Assembly (NCBI GenBank): GCA_022783865.1
Contig: JALFYY010000005.1
Span: 16,284-80,283 of the forward strand
Direction of reading: 5' to 3'
Source of the DNA: Bacteroidales bacterium
GTDB lineage: Bacteria; Bacteroidota; Bacteroidia; Bacteroidales; Paludibacteraceae
DNA length: 64,000 bases
A program made the translations under genes and the position numbers. Below are positions 9,306-19,536 of this stretch, one piece after another; position 1 is the first letter of the stretch, and each line of letters opens with the position of its first letter. Below the pieces are notes generated by a model, which was given only the letters and a program-made list of their open reading frames with translations, was not told the origin of the DNA and made no database searches.

Positions 9306-9854
9306 ATGAATAAAAAATGGATGTGTAGCGTGTGCGGTTATGTACACGAAGGACCAACTCCTCCGGAGTTCTGTCCGCAATGTCATCAACCTGCTTCTAA
9401 GTTCGTAGAAGTAAAGAGTGACAAACTCGAGTTCGCTTGCGAACACGTAATTGGTGTTGCTAAAGGTTGTGACGAAGAAATGATCAACGACCTCAATGCT
9501 CATTTTATGGGTGAAGCTACTGAGGTGGGTATGTATCTGGCAATGAGCCGTCAAGCTGACCGTGAGGGTTATCCAGAGATTGCAGAAGCTTTCAAGCGTT
9601 ATGCTTTCGAAGAAGCTGAACACTGCGCTAAGTTTGCCGAATTGCTCGGTGATGTAGTTTGGGATACCAAGACGAACCTTGAGAAACGTATGATGGCAGA
9701 GAACGGTGCTTGTGAAGATAAGTTCCGTATCGCCAAGCGTGCTAAAGCGCTTGATTTGGACGCTATTCACGATACTGTTCACGAAATGGCTAAAGACGAA
9801 GCTCGTCACGGACGTGGTTTCGAAGGATTGTATAACCGCTATTTCAAGAAATAA
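9306..9854 (+). CDS. Reverse rubrerythrin (N-terminal rubredoxin, C-terminal ferritin-like diiron domain)
   Basis: [20 protein letters not shown] at N-terminus; E...EEAEHCAKF and [12 protein letters not shown] diiron ligands. Confidence 0.9.
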   Translation: MNKKWMCSVCGYVHEGPTPPEFCPQCHQPASKFVEVKSDKLEFACEHVIGVAKGCDEEMINDLNAHFMGEATEVGMYLAMSRQADREGYPEIAEAFKRYAFEEAEHCAKFAELLGDVVWDTKTNLEKRMMAENGACEDKFRIAKRAKALDLDAIHDTVHEMAKDEARHGRGFEGLYNRYFKK

Positions 9855-9897
9855 TATCGCTCACCGGTAATGCCCGAGTGTAGTGCTTGGGCAAAAT

Positions 9898-9933
9898 AAA
9901 AAGAATGTGTATCATAGGGTACACATTCTTTTT
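9898..9933 (+). terminator. Rho-independent-type hairpin after rubrerythrin
   Basis: aaaaagaatgtgta ... tacacattcttttt. Confidence 0.75.
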
Positions 9934-9988
9934 ATCTGTCGTGTCACTATCTTTGTGCTACCTGTTACATACCTTCTGCATACCGATT

Positions 9989-10032
9989 GAGGGTTGCTGC
10001 AAGGGTTATACAAGGGTTATGCAAGGGTTATA
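9989..10032 (-). repeat. 11-nt tandem array (4 units; TATAACCCTTG family, inverted)
   Basis: gagggttgctg caagggttata caagggttatg caagggttata. Confidence 0.8.
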
Positions 10033-10061
10033 CGGAGAGTGAAGGAAATGCACCTGTATTG

Positions 10062-11333
10062 TCAGTAGCGCAACCATTTCCATAGTTCTGCCCACGTGGG
10101 TTTCTTGCCGTACATCAGAATGCCGGTACGGTAGATTTTTCCTGCCATCCATGTACTGCCCGCAAAAGATGCAATCAGTATTCCTATCGACAAAGCAATC
10201 TCCCACCATGCCACATCAAACGGTAAACGCACCAACATGACAATCGGTGAAGTAAACGGAATCATCGAGCACCAGAAAGCCAACGGACCGTCGGGATTCT
10301 GTGCACTGTAGATGGCAGCATACATGGCAAAAAGGATAGGAATAATAAGTACCAACGAGAACTGTTGCGTATCTGTTTCGTTGTCAACAGCCGACCCGAA
10401 GGCGGCAAAAAACGAAGAATAGAGCAGATAACCACCCAGGAAATATACCACAAACAACACCAATAACTGAGCCATATTCACCGATTGCAGTGCATTGGCT
10501 ATCTCCATTGCCATGCCGCTTTCTTGCGCCATAGCGGCAGAAGCATCGCCTCCCGGAAGCAATGGCAACAGTGTTCCGGCACATACCCATATCAGTGCTA
10601 CCCACAAGAAGAACTGTGTCAGTCCTACCAGAGCAATACCTATTATTTTTCCCATCATCAGTTGGAACGGACGCACTGAGGAAACCATCACTTCCATAAT
10701 GCGGTTTGACTTCTCTTGCACTACGCCTGACATTACTTGCGCACCGTACAGCACGATAAACATATAAATAAGGAAAGCTGCGAACATTCCCACCAGTGTT
10801 GCAACTTCTGCCGAACCGATAGTTTCTTCTCCGTCTTCGCTCCATTTCACTGTGGTTATCTGTATATGGGTTTGTGTGTCTTTGATAATCTGCTGTAAAT
10901 CAGGAATATTATATGCCGCAATCTTCTGTTGCTCCACAAAGCGGCTCAATATGCTGTTCAGATAGGCAACCGTCTCCGTATTCGCCTGTTTCTCGGAATA
11001 ATAAGTGGCTTTATTCTCTTCTTGTGCCAAATTGCCTGCTATACAGAGGAAACCTGTTGCATCGGGATGTTCCTGGCGGGCTTCGGACAAACCGGAGTCG
11101 GTATAGAAGAAACGATAGCCCTCACTGTCGCTAAACACCGGTTGATACAAGCCTGAGGCGTCAACTATAACAATACTTCTCACCGTGTCGCTTTTGGCTT
11201 GAGAAAGCAACAACGGTACTGCCACTATTCCTACCAGCAAGAGCGGCATAAGGAAAGTAAGCAGAATAAACGATTTCTTGCAGACACGCGTTTTGTATTC
11301 GCGTCCGATGATAAGAGCTATTTTTGATTGCAT
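10062..11333 (-). CDS. ABC transporter permease (NatB/ABC-2 type)
   Basis: 423 aa; six-TM layout, IVLYGAQVMSGVVQEKSNRIMEVMVSSVRPFQLMMGKI motif. Confidence 0.87.
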   Translation of the reverse strand: MQSKIALIIGREYKTRVCKKSFILLTFLMPLLLVGIVAVPLLLSQAKSDTVRSIVIVDASGLYQPVFSDSEGYRFFYTDSGLSEARQEHPDATGFLCIAGNLAQEENKATYYSEKQANTETVAYLNSILSRFVEQQKIAAYNIPDLQQIIKDTQTHIQITTVKWSEDGEETIGSAEVATLVGMFAAFLIYMFIVLYGAQVMSGVVQEKSNRIMEVMVSSVRPFQLMMGKIIGIALVGLTQFFLWVALIWVCAGTLLPLLPGGDASAAMAQESGMAMEIANALQSVNMAQLLVLFVVYFLGGYLLYSSFFAAFGSAVDNETDTQQFSLVLIIPILFAMYAAIYSAQNPDGPLAFWCSMIPFTSPIVMLVRLPFDVAWWEIALSIGILIASFAGSTWMAGKIYRTGILMYGKKPTWAELWKWLRY

Positions 11334-12199
11334 ACGGTCTGAATAAAAATGTCGTTCATGCGGGGCAAAATTTCTTCGAAAGAGACCAATTCGGTTTGTG
11401 TAGCCAGCTGCTGAATAAGTTGGCTGTTGCTCTGTGACGGTTCTTTCTGAATTGTATATTCGTATAAGTTTTTCCGTTCAGAGACAGGTGTGTAATCTGA
11501 TAAAGGCGTGCGCGTCAGTACACGGAAAAGATTGGTTTTATGGGCCTCACGGATAGTTTCCACTTCGCCTTGCAGCACTATCTTTCCATGGTTGATGAGC
11601 GATATCTCACGGCATAACATTTCTACCGACTCCATATTGTGCGTGCTCAGGATAACGGTGGTGCCTTCGCTGTTCAGACGCAGTACTTCCTGTCTGATTT
11701 GCTCTGCATTTACAGGGTCGAAACCCGAAAAGGGTTCGTCCAAAATAAGTAACGAAGGGTGATGAATCACCGTGGCGATAAATTGTACTTTCTGCGCCAT
11801 GCCTTTCGATAGTTCTTCGATTTTCTTGTCGCGCCAGCCACCTATGTCAAAGCGTTCGAACCATAGCTTCATCTCCGTCTCCGCATCGTGCAAACTCATT
11901 CCTTTCAGACGCGCCAAATAGAGTACTTGTTCGCCGACTTTCATCTTTTTGTAAAGCCCGCGCTCTTCCGGCAGATAGCCTATATGGGTACTGTCTTGCA
12001 ATGTGATACGGTGTCCGTTGAGCAAGGCATTGCCTGTGTCAGGTGCTGTAATGCCGTTGATAATGCGTATCAGTGTGGTTTTGCCGGCTCCGTTCGGTCC
12101 GAGCAAACCGTACACTGTTCCTTGTTCTACCGTAAGTGAAACATCGTCTAATGCCCGTTGTGTACCAAACGATTTGCAGACATGCTCTATCTGTAACAT
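11318..12199 (-). CDS. ABC transporter ATP-binding protein
   Basis: Walker A GPNGAGKTT, signature ELSKGMAQK, Walker B LLILDEPFSGFDP; overlaps the permease. Confidence 0.92.
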   Translation of the reverse strand: MLQIEHVCKSFGTQRALDDVSLTVEQGTVYGLLGPNGAGKTTLIRIINGITAPDTGNALLNGHRITLQDSTHIGYLPEERGLYKKMKVGEQVLYLARLKGMSLHDAETEMKLWFERFDIGGWRDKKIEELSKGMAQKVQFIATVIHHPSLLILDEPFSGFDPVNAEQIRQEVLRLNSEGTTVILSTHNMESVEMLCREISLINHGKIVLQGEVETIREAHKTNLFRVLTRTPLSDYTPVSERKNLYEYTIQKEPSQSNSQLIQQLATQTELVSFEEILPRMNDIFIQTVCNQK

Positions 12200-12290
12200 A
12201 CAATCTGTTTTATTATAACGGGTGCAAAGGTAGCGTTTATTTATTGTATATGCAAGTGCAAGGGGACGGTATGGTTTGCGATACGGAATA

Positions 12291-12962
12291 TTATAGAGAC
12301 AGACAGTTTATTTCTTTCTGTAGTTTGTCCAGAAAACGGGCGGCATGTGCACCGTCCATCTGTGTATGGTGGAACTGGAAAGAAACGGTGAGTGTTGTTT
12401 TCAGCCAATGACGTCTGTACTTGCCCCAAATGAGAAAGGGGTTGTTGAAGATTCCGCTGTACATGCCGACGGCTCCGTCGATGTCGTATTGTGCCAATGC
12501 GGAAGTGCCGATGACCATGCTGTCCGGTAGGTCGTGATTGGTGCAGTTTTCACTCGCTGATTTTGTCAGTTGGAGATAGTCTTTGCTGAATATCTGCAGA
12601 TTGTCGGAAAACGGTATGTCACATGAGTTGATTTCCCCGTTTCTGTTGGCAACGATGGTGTTTACGGCAAGATTGTCGTACAGCATCAATTTCCCGTTGA
12701 CGGGTAGCATGTAGAATTCTTTTACGGCGGTTGCCGCTTTGCCGATGCAATAGCACATGAGCATATTGAATTTCAAGTCCTTTTGTCTGTGACTGATTTT
12801 TGTCAGGCGTGTCACATCCAGCGTCTTGAAAAACGTAACCATCGGCATGGGAGCTTTCATCCATGTCTCGAATGCGTACGCGCGTGTTGTTTGTTTTGGA
12901 TTAACTTCCTGCATGGCAGATACTATATGCTGTGTTTGACTTTGAATAATAGACAACGACAA
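12291..12962 (-). CDS. CatA-like O-acetyltransferase (chloramphenicol acetyltransferase family)
   Basis: 223 aa; FQFHHTQMDGAHAARFLDKLQ catalytic HHxxxDG. Confidence 0.85.
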   Translation of the reverse strand: MSLSIIQSQTQHIVSAMQEVNPKQTTRAYAFETWMKAPMPMVTFFKTLDVTRLTKISHRQKDLKFNMLMCYCIGKAATAVKEFYMLPVNGKLMLYDNLAVNTIVANRNGEINSCDIPFSDNLQIFSKDYLQLTKSASENCTNHDLPDSMVIGTSALAQYDIDGAVGMYSGIFNNPFLIWGKYRRHWLKTTLTVSFQFHHTQMDGAHAARFLDKLQKEINCLSL

Positions 12963-12990
12963 AAAAGGCTGTCAGTACTGACAGCCCTTT
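12961..12990 (-). terminator. Terminator of rpsT
   Basis: Reverse complement GGGCTGTCAGTACTGACAGCCTTTTTT. Confidence 0.85.
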
Positions 12991-13012
12991 GTTCTATATG
13001 AAGGGTCGAGAC

Positions 13013-13267
13013 CTACGCCAATTTGTTCACGTAGATAGCCAACTTCGATTTCAAGTTAGCTGCTTTGTTCTTGTGAATGATGTTGCGCTTTGCCAATTTA
13101 TCCAACATCTTGCTTACGCTGGGCAACATTGCTGCAGCTTCTGCTTTATCTGTTGTAGCACGTACTTTGCGAACTGCATTGCGGGCAGTCTTGGCATAGT
13201 AGTGATTGTGTAATTTGCGTGTTGCGGTCTGACGTATTCTCTTCAAAGATGATTTGTGGTTTGCCAT
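13013..13267 (-). CDS. rpsT: 30S ribosomal protein S20
   Basis: 84 aa; [36 protein letters not shown]. Confidence 0.95.
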   Translation of the reverse strand: MANHKSSLKRIRQTATRKLHNHYYAKTARNAVRKVRATTDKAEAAAMLPSVSKMLDKLAKRNIIHKNKAANLKSKLAIYVNKLA

Positions 13268-13305
13268 CTTGCTATTAGTTATAAGTTATAAGTTTCTTTT
13301 ATTTG

Positions 13306-13377
13306 TAGTCCATAGCAGAATCGAACTGCTCTTTCAAGAATGAAAATCTTGCGTCCTAACCGATAGACGAATGGACC
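13306..13377 (-). tRNA. tRNA-Glu (UUC)
   Basis: GGTCCATTCGTCTATCGGTTAGGACGCAAGATTTTCATTCTTGAAAGAGCAGTTCGATTCTGCTATGGACTA; cloverleaf with TTC anticodon. Confidence 0.93.
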
Positions 13378-13598
13378 AATCTCCGTCGCCGTTTGGCTGT
13401 GTGCTTTGTTGTGGCGGAAATCGGCTGCAAAAGTACTACAAGTTTTTGAATTACACAAGAGTTTTGCCGAAAAAAATGGCTTTTCTTGCAAAAATAGTGC
13501 GAAAAGCCTTTGTTTATTAGGTGTTTGATGGTGAAAAAAAATGTAAAGTGAGTGTGATAAGAACTTTTTGGCGGTATTTGGACATAATATCTATAGTC

Positions 13599-13631
13599 TA
13601 TCCCTTCGGTATCCCTAAAGTATCCTTAAGG
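13599..13631 (+). repeat. 11-nt tandem array (3 units; TATCCCTAAAG)
   Basis: tatcccttcgg tatccctaaag tatccttaagg. Confidence 0.75.
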
Positions 13632-13695
13632 CGGAGTATGCGAGAGGAAACCTGCATTCCGGTGAGCTCGCATATGTATGCCTGCATATCTGTAT

Positions 13696-13731
13696 AAAAA
13701 GAGACCCTCCCGAAGGAGAGCCTCACCAAAC
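13696..13731 (-). terminator. Terminator of rpoD
   Basis: Reverse complement GAGGCTCTCC-TTCG-GGAGGGTCTCTTTTT. Confidence 0.75.
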
Positions 13732-13772
13732 AATATAATTAGAATGAAAAATGAGAGAAATGTCTTACTCTC

Positions 13773-14633
13773 TTAGAGATAGCTTTTCAGTAGTTTCTCG
13801 CAATGCTGGTTGCGCTGCAAACGATGAATAGCTTTCTCTTTGATTTGGCGAACACGCTCACGTGTCAGTTTCATTTCGATACCAATCTCTTCCAAAGTCA
13901 TCTCCGGTACGCCGATACCGAAGAACTTACGGATGATGTCCGCCTCACGGTCGGTCAAGGTTGCCAAAGCACGGTCAATCTCTTTTGAGAGCGATTCGTT
14001 AATCAAACCATGGTCAGCATTAGGCGAGTCCTCGTTGATCATGACGTCAATCAGACTGTTGTCTTCTCCCTCTACGAAAGGAGCATCAACGCTGACATGA
14101 CGCCCTGACATCTTGATTGTTTCTGCCACTTTGTCAACAGGCATATCCAACTCTGCCGCTAATTCTTCTGCGGAAGGACGACGCTCATGTTCTTGCTCAA
14201 ATCGAGCGAGCGCTTTGTTGATTTTGTTGAGTGAACCTACCTGATTCAAGGGCAAACGAACAATACGCGATTGCTCTGCCAAGGCTTGAAGAATGGCTTG
14301 GCGAATCCACCATACGGCATACGAAATGAACTTAAAACCACGTGTCTCGTCGAACTTCTCGGCGGCTTTGATCAGACCTAAATTGCCTTCGTTGATAAGG
14401 TCGGGCAAACTCAATCCTTGGTTCTGATACTGCTTGGCCACAGAAACTACAAAACGGAGATTGGCGCGCGTCAGTTTTTCCAATGCTGCACGGTCTCCAT
14501 TGCGGATACGTCCGGCGAGTTCCACCTCTTCTTCTACCGAAATAAGTTCCTCGCGACCGATCTCCTGAAGATACTTGTCGAGCGATGCACTCTCGCGGTT
14601 AGTGATTGATTTAGTGATTTTTAGTTGTCTCAT
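13773..14633 (-). CDS. rpoD: Primary sigma factor RpoD/SigA
   Basis: 286 aa; region 2 [46 protein letters not shown], region 4 [28 protein letters not shown]. Confidence 0.95.
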   Translation of the reverse strand: MRQLKITKSITNRESASLDKYLQEIGREELISVEEEVELAGRIRNGDRAALEKLTRANLRFVVSVAKQYQNQGLSLPDLINEGNLGLIKAAEKFDETRGFKFISYAVWWIRQAILQALAEQSRIVRLPLNQVGSLNKINKALARFEQEHERRPSAEELAAELDMPVDKVAETIKMSGRHVSVDAPFVEGEDNSLIDVMINEDSPNADHGLINESLSKEIDRALATLTDREADIIRKFFGIGVPEMTLEEIGIEMKLTRERVRQIKEKAIHRLQRNQHCEKLLKSYL

Positions 14634-14769
14634 AGGATTCCTCCATTTTTAACTTGGGCGTACAAAACAGCACATATCCTGACGGATAAGTGCCGTAATG
14701 AGCGTGCAAAGATACTACTTTTTCTTGAGTGTACCAAATTTTGCACGATATTTATTTTTATACTATGTT

Positions 14770-16254
14770 TTATTCGTTCAGATTGATAGCATAATATTCC
14801 ACTCTGCCACGTTGGTTGACACCGGCAATAAAGAGCACTTTGTCTTTGTCTGAAGCCTGCAAAGCTGCATCCACTACCTCTTGCAAATCATCTTCGGTGC
14901 GAATGGTGCGGTTGTTGACTTTCAATACGATAAAGCCCTTTTCGATACCTGCTTTCTGGAACTTTCCGTTCTTGACGGAAGTCACTTGCAAGCCGCTTTC
15001 AAGACCGAGTTTTTGCTTGGTGGCTTGGTTGATTTCCGTAAATTCTGCACCTAAGACAACTATTCCTTCCGAGCGTTTTACGATGCCGGTATCGCCATGT
15101 TTATTGGTCAGTTCGGCGGTCAAATTCAGCGGTTTGTTGTTGCGCAGCACGGTGATTGTTATCTTGTCGCCCGGACGATGGCGGGCAACCAATTCCTGCA
15201 AGTCGGTGGCGGAACTGATGACGGCATTGTCAATAGCAGTCACTACGTCGCCTGTTTTCATGCCGGCTTTTTCGGCAGCACCATCCTTAATAACGTTGGC
15301 TATATAGGCACCCTTCAAAGTGGGGATATTCTTCTCTTTTTGCAGTTCGGCGGTAATTTCCTGAATCTGCACACCGAGGATAGCGCGTTGCACAACGCCG
15401 TAGGTGCGAATGTCGCTCACCACTTTTTGCACGATACTGGTCGGTACAGCGAAAGAGTATCCCGTATAACTGCCTGTCTGTGAGGCAATAGCCGTATTGA
15501 TACCAATCAGTTCGCCACGTGTATTGACCAAGGCGCCACCCGAGTTACCGGGATTGACGGCTGCATCGGTTTGTATGAACGACTCAATCTTCATATCCGT
15601 ATCCAAGATGTTGATATTGCGTGCTTTGGCGCTTACAATACCGGCTGTGACGGTAGAAGTCAAGTTGAACGGATTACCCACTGCCAATACCCATTCGCCC
15701 ACACGGATATCGTCGGAATTACCCATTACGATAACGGGCAAATCGGTTGCCTCAATCTTCAGAAGTGCGATATCGGTATTAGGGTCAGTACCAACGAGTT
15801 GCGCCGTGAAAGAACGTTTGTCGTTGAGCACTACTTCAATCTCGTCGGCTTTGTTGATGACGTGATTGTTTGTTACGATGTAACCGTCAGGAGAGATAAT
15901 CACACCCGAGCCGGAAGCACGTTGTTGAGGTGCTTCGCGCCCTTGTTGCGGACGGCCGAAGAAGAACTCGAAGAACGGGTCGGCACTATATTGTTGGCGT
16001 TGTGATGTGTAGGTGGTTTTCACGTGTACTACAGCATTGACCGACAGTTCGGCAGCCACCGTGAAATCGGTTTCGCCCGCTTGTGGCAACGAAGCAAACT
16101 TGGCGTAGGCTTGCGGAAGAACGTATTGTGTGGAGTCGCCGGTCATCACAACAGCGGCAGGTTGTTGGAAATGTTTGACAGCCAACCATGCGCTGCCGAA
16201 ACTCAATCCGCAAACAATCAGTGCAACAAATAGATAATTAAAGAACTTTTTCAT
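14770..16254 (-). CDS. Do-family serine endopeptidase (HtrA/DegQ) with two PDZ domains
   Basis: H-D-S triad (TNNHV, NTDIALLKI, NPGNSGGALVN); start at MKKFFNYLF. Confidence 0.92.
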   Translation of the reverse strand: MKKFFNYLFVALIVCGLSFGSAWLAVKHFQQPAAVVMTGDSTQYVLPQAYAKFASLPQAGETDFTVAAELSVNAVVHVKTTYTSQRQQYSADPFFEFFFGRPQQGREAPQQRASGSGVIISPDGYIVTNNHVINKADEIEVVLNDKRSFTAQLVGTDPNTDIALLKIEATDLPVIVMGNSDDIRVGEWVLAVGNPFNLTSTVTAGIVSAKARNINILDTDMKIESFIQTDAAVNPGNSGGALVNTRGELIGINTAIASQTGSYTGYSFAVPTSIVQKVVSDIRTYGVVQRAILGVQIQEITAELQKEKNIPTLKGAYIANVIKDGAAEKAGMKTGDVVTAIDNAVISSATDLQELVARHRPGDKITITVLRNNKPLNLTAELTNKHGDTGIVKRSEGIVVLGAEFTEINQATKQKLGLESGLQVTSVKNGKFQKAGIEKGFIVLKVNNRTIRTEDDLQEVVDAALQASDKDKVLFIAGVNQRGRVEYYAINLNE

Positions 16255-16561
16255 AGTTGTATGGGTATAAATGTTAATCAAAAGCAAAGAGGCAGATTCT
16301 CATTGTGGATTGCAACTGTAAATGAATCTCTGTTTAGGTTTAATCGGCAACGATTGTTTTCCGTGACTACGGCTGCACTCACTGTTTTTCCTCATCATTA
16401 GCTGCACCGTATTTCGGGATGTTGCGCAGGCACAATCCGAATCTTGTCCTCTTTGCAGATGTATTTGCAAAGTCTGTGCCAAAGTAGAAAAGTGCTGTTG
16501 TCTATGTCCTTTTGGCATGAAACTCGACAGCGGATAGGCTGATGCTTTCATCTAAATAACC

Positions 16562-16604
16562 ATGAGCCTGCATGAGTGGGTTATTAGTGGGTGATTCGGC
16601 TGTT
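16562..16604 (+). repeat. 11-nt tandem array (about 4 units; reverse complement related to AATCACCCA family)
   Basis: atgagcctgc atgagtgggtt attagtgggtg attcggctgtt. Confidence 0.6.
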
Positions 16605-16723
16605 GTCAAGCCATGCTCTGAAAGACAATGACTAAACCTTGTCTGTTAGCCTTGCTCCATTGTCAAATTTTCCGTACCTTTGTCGTTGGAAAATTGAACC
16701 CCGTGATATATAATAGTACTATC

Positions 16724-18130
16724 ATGAAAAAGTCATTCTTTATTATCTTCTTTGCGCTGGCTTTTGGTGTCGTTGGTATGGCGCAACAAGCCAAGTATAT
16801 CTTCTATTTTATCGGTGACGGTATGGGCCCCAACGAGGTCCTTTTGGCAGAAATGTACCTTGCCGAACTTGATGGCAGAATCGGACGCAAGCGGCTCTGT
16901 ATGACGCAGTTCCCCTATTCCGGACAAGCGGCTACTTTCTCTGCTTCCAATAGTATTACCGATTCATCGGCTGCCGGCACTTGTCTTGCTTCCGGCAAGA
17001 AAACCAACAACGGCACACTCGGTCTGACGCCCGACGGAAAGCCCGTCAGCACTGTCGCAGAACAACTCAAAGCCGATGGTTGGGGCATTGGCATCACCAC
17101 TTCGGTCAGTATCGACCATGCCACACCGGGTGCTTTCTATGCCCATGTGCTTTCACGTGGCGACTACTATACTATCGGTACGCAACTTGTTGACAGTGAT
17201 TTCGATTTCTTTGCAGGTGCCACTTTCTATAAGCCTTTGGATCCGAACAATCCCGATGCGCCTTCGCTCTATAAGCAGGCCGCTGACAAAGGATATACTT
17301 GGGCGCACGGCTATACGGACTATCAGAATCTCAAAGCCGATGCACAGAAGATGATTCTCATTCAGACGCACGAAGGGTTGACCGATGATTATGCCGGACA
17401 AGGTATGATTCCGTATGCTATCGACAAAAAGTCTGACGATCTCACCTTGCCGCAAATCACCGAGGCGGCTATTGAGTTCCTTTCGCGCAACGACCGCTTC
17501 TTCCTAATGGTGGAAGGTGGCGCTATTGATTGGGCTTGCCATGGCAACGATGCCGCTACTGTCATTGGTGAAGTCGTGGAGTTCGACCAAGCCGTTCATA
17601 CTGCTTTTGAGTTCTATTTGCAACATCCCGACGAGACGCTTATCGTTGTTTCGGCTGATCACGAAACCGGCGGTTTGGCACTTGGTAATGACCACTATAC
17701 GCTTGATTTGCAACTTCTTCAGAACCAGAAATTGTCAGTGGGTGTACTCTCCGACCAACTCAAAGCACTCCACCGGCAATATGGCAAAAAGCTCTGTTGG
17801 ACACAAGTAAAAGCCCTTTTGCAGGACCGACTCGGTTTCTATACGAAGGTGGAAATCACTGCTGAAGAGGATGCCATGTTGCAGCAACAGTTCAAACATT
17901 CGATGAGCGGGAAAGCCAAGGATGTAAAGACTTTGTATAAGGAACTTTCAGGACTTTCCGATGTTGCTGTACGTTTATTGAACAAGAAAGCCAAACTCGG
18001 TTGGACCACTGGTTCGCACTCCGCTGCAGCAGTTCCTGTGTTTGCTGTAGGAGTTGGGGCTGAGCATTTCTCGGGGTGGCACGACAACTCCGAATTGGCT
18101 CCGATGATTCTTCGTATAGCAGGCAAATAA
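16724..18130 (+). CDS. Alkaline phosphatase
   Basis: FIGDGMGPNEV, nucleophile ITDSSAAGTCLASG, ADHETGGLALG, TTGSHSAAAVPVFAVG. Confidence 0.92.
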   Translation: MKKSFFIIFFALAFGVVGMAQQAKYIFYFIGDGMGPNEVLLAEMYLAELDGRIGRKRLCMTQFPYSGQAATFSASNSITDSSAAGTCLASGKKTNNGTLGLTPDGKPVSTVAEQLKADGWGIGITTSVSIDHATPGAFYAHVLSRGDYYTIGTQLVDSDFDFFAGATFYKPLDPNNPDAPSLYKQAADKGYTWAHGYTDYQNLKADAQKMILIQTHEGLTDDYAGQGMIPYAIDKKSDDLTLPQITEAAIEFLSRNDRFFLMVEGGAIDWACHGNDAATVIGEVVEFDQAVHTAFEFYLQHPDETLIVVSADHETGGLALGNDHYTLDLQLLQNQKLSVGVLSDQLKALHRQYGKKLCWTQVKALLQDRLGFYTKVEITAEEDAMLQQQFKHSMSGKAKDVKTLYKELSGLSDVAVRLLNKKAKLGWTTGSHSAAAVPVFAVGVGAEHFSGWHDNSELAPMILRIAGK

Positions 18131-18135
18131 TCCGT

Positions 18136-18612
18136 TTAGCAAAGATTCGTTTTGCGCAGAGCAGCTTCAATTTCCGGGTATTCGAATCCTCGTGAATAGG
18201 CAAAGCGCAATAGTTTCTGTCGCAACGTATCGCCCGTTTCCTTTTTCAGGGAGCGGGCTTTCTTCTGCAGAATATCAGTCAGCACACTGCTATATACCTC
18301 CTCTTCTATATCTTCTAAGGCAATAGCAATCTGCTCGCCGGGTAATCCCTTTTGACGGAGCATCTGGCGCATTTTCTGTCGTCCCCAACCTTGATACAGC
18401 AGTTTGTCGTGTACGAATGCCTTGCAATACCGCTCTGCTGACAGGTATTCGTTCTGGGTCAGGTACTCCACAAGGGCATCTTGGCAATCGGTTTCCGTCA
18501 TACCCCAAGCAGTGATTTTGTCTCTTACATCCTGCTCGCAATGTTCTGCTACGGAGCAGTACGCCGCCGCTTTTTGCAGTATTTCACTCTCTGTATATTC
18601 TTTTGCTCTCAT
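18136..18612 (-). CDS. recX: Regulatory protein RecX
   Basis: 158 aa; three-helix RecX repeats; CEQDVRDKI, LSAERYCKAFVHDKLLYQGWGRQKMRQ. Confidence 0.88.
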   Translation of the reverse strand: MRAKEYTESEILQKAAAYCSVAEHCEQDVRDKITAWGMTETDCQDALVEYLTQNEYLSAERYCKAFVHDKLLYQGWGRQKMRQMLRQKGLPGEQIAIALEDIEEEVYSSVLTDILQKKARSLKKETGDTLRQKLLRFAYSRGFEYPEIEAALRKTNLC

Positions 18613-18708
18613 TGCCTAAGCCTGAATAAAATTTGCTCGGTCAATCGTAATTCGTAAATATGGCTCCGCTCGGTGAATCGTCCAATTGTCAAATATAAAT
18701 GTCCTTCG

Positions 18709-19512
18709 TCATAAAATAGCTCTTACCATCCGTTCGTTACCCTCTGTGTCTTTCCTGAGTTCCACTGCAGTATATCCTTCTGCCTGTAGCATCTCTGTCA
18801 CTTCCTTGCCATACGCCTGATTGATTTCAAAGTACAACTTTTGTGCTCGCTTTTGCTTTGCCAAACCGCGATAGAAGCGTAGCACATCATCGTCCGGTAC
18901 AAATAGTGCCTCGGAAGGCTCATATTTGAGCACATTTTCTTCCATATCCATACGCTCCTTTTCGGCAATATATGGCGGATTGGAAACGATGATATCCACC
19001 TGTAAATTCTCAGGCAAAGTCAGCATGTTCCCTTGTAGCAACTGTATCTCCGTTTGCTGCCGGATGGCATTTTCTCTGGCAATAGCCAAAGCGTCAGTAG
19101 AGTAGTCCAATGCCGTAATATCCCAATTGGGTCGCTCCCGCTTGAGGGCAATGGCAATACAGCCGCTTCCTGTGCCGGCGTCTAATAGCGAAAGACTATG
19201 GCAGTCATTCTCCTCTAATATCCAATTTACCAATTCTGCCGTCTCAGGACGGGGAATTAGCACTCCCTTTTCCACTCTCAAGTCCATTCCTCGCCAAAGT
19301 GTATGGGAGAAGATATATTGCAGAGGTTCGTGTTGTTCGATTCGCTCCGCTACCATTTCCATATCTCGAAGATTTATCGTACCTTTGCCGCAGAGAATTT
19401 CCGTACGGCTCAGTCCTGTCAGTTCCTCGGCTATCCATTGGGCGGTAGCGCGTAGTTCGCTGTCGGGTACTACGTCCCGTAAACGGTTCTCTATGATAGT
19501 AAGGATATTCAT
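18709..19512 (-). CDS. prmC: Peptide chain release factor N5-glutamine methyltransferase
   Basis: VLIPRPETAELV, LLDAGTGSGCIAIAL, NPPYI. Confidence 0.93.
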   Translation of the reverse strand: MNILTIIENRLRDVVPDSELRATAQWIAEELTGLSRTEILCGKGTINLRDMEMVAERIEQHEPLQYIFSHTLWRGMDLRVEKGVLIPRPETAELVNWILEENDCHSLSLLDAGTGSGCIAIALKRERPNWDITALDYSTDALAIARENAIRQQTEIQLLQGNMLTLPENLQVDIIVSNPPYIAEKERMDMEENVLKYEPSEALFVPDDDVLRFYRGLAKQKRAQKLYFEINQAYGKEVTEMLQAEGYTAVELRKDTEGNERMVRAIL

Positions 19513-19536
19513 ACCGTTTGCAAAGATACGTAAATT

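Noticed and set aside
9306-9809. Minus-strand 173-aa ORF over rubrerythrin
   Set aside because: Antisense shadow; plus strand has complete rubredoxin and diiron motifs and its own promoter and terminator.
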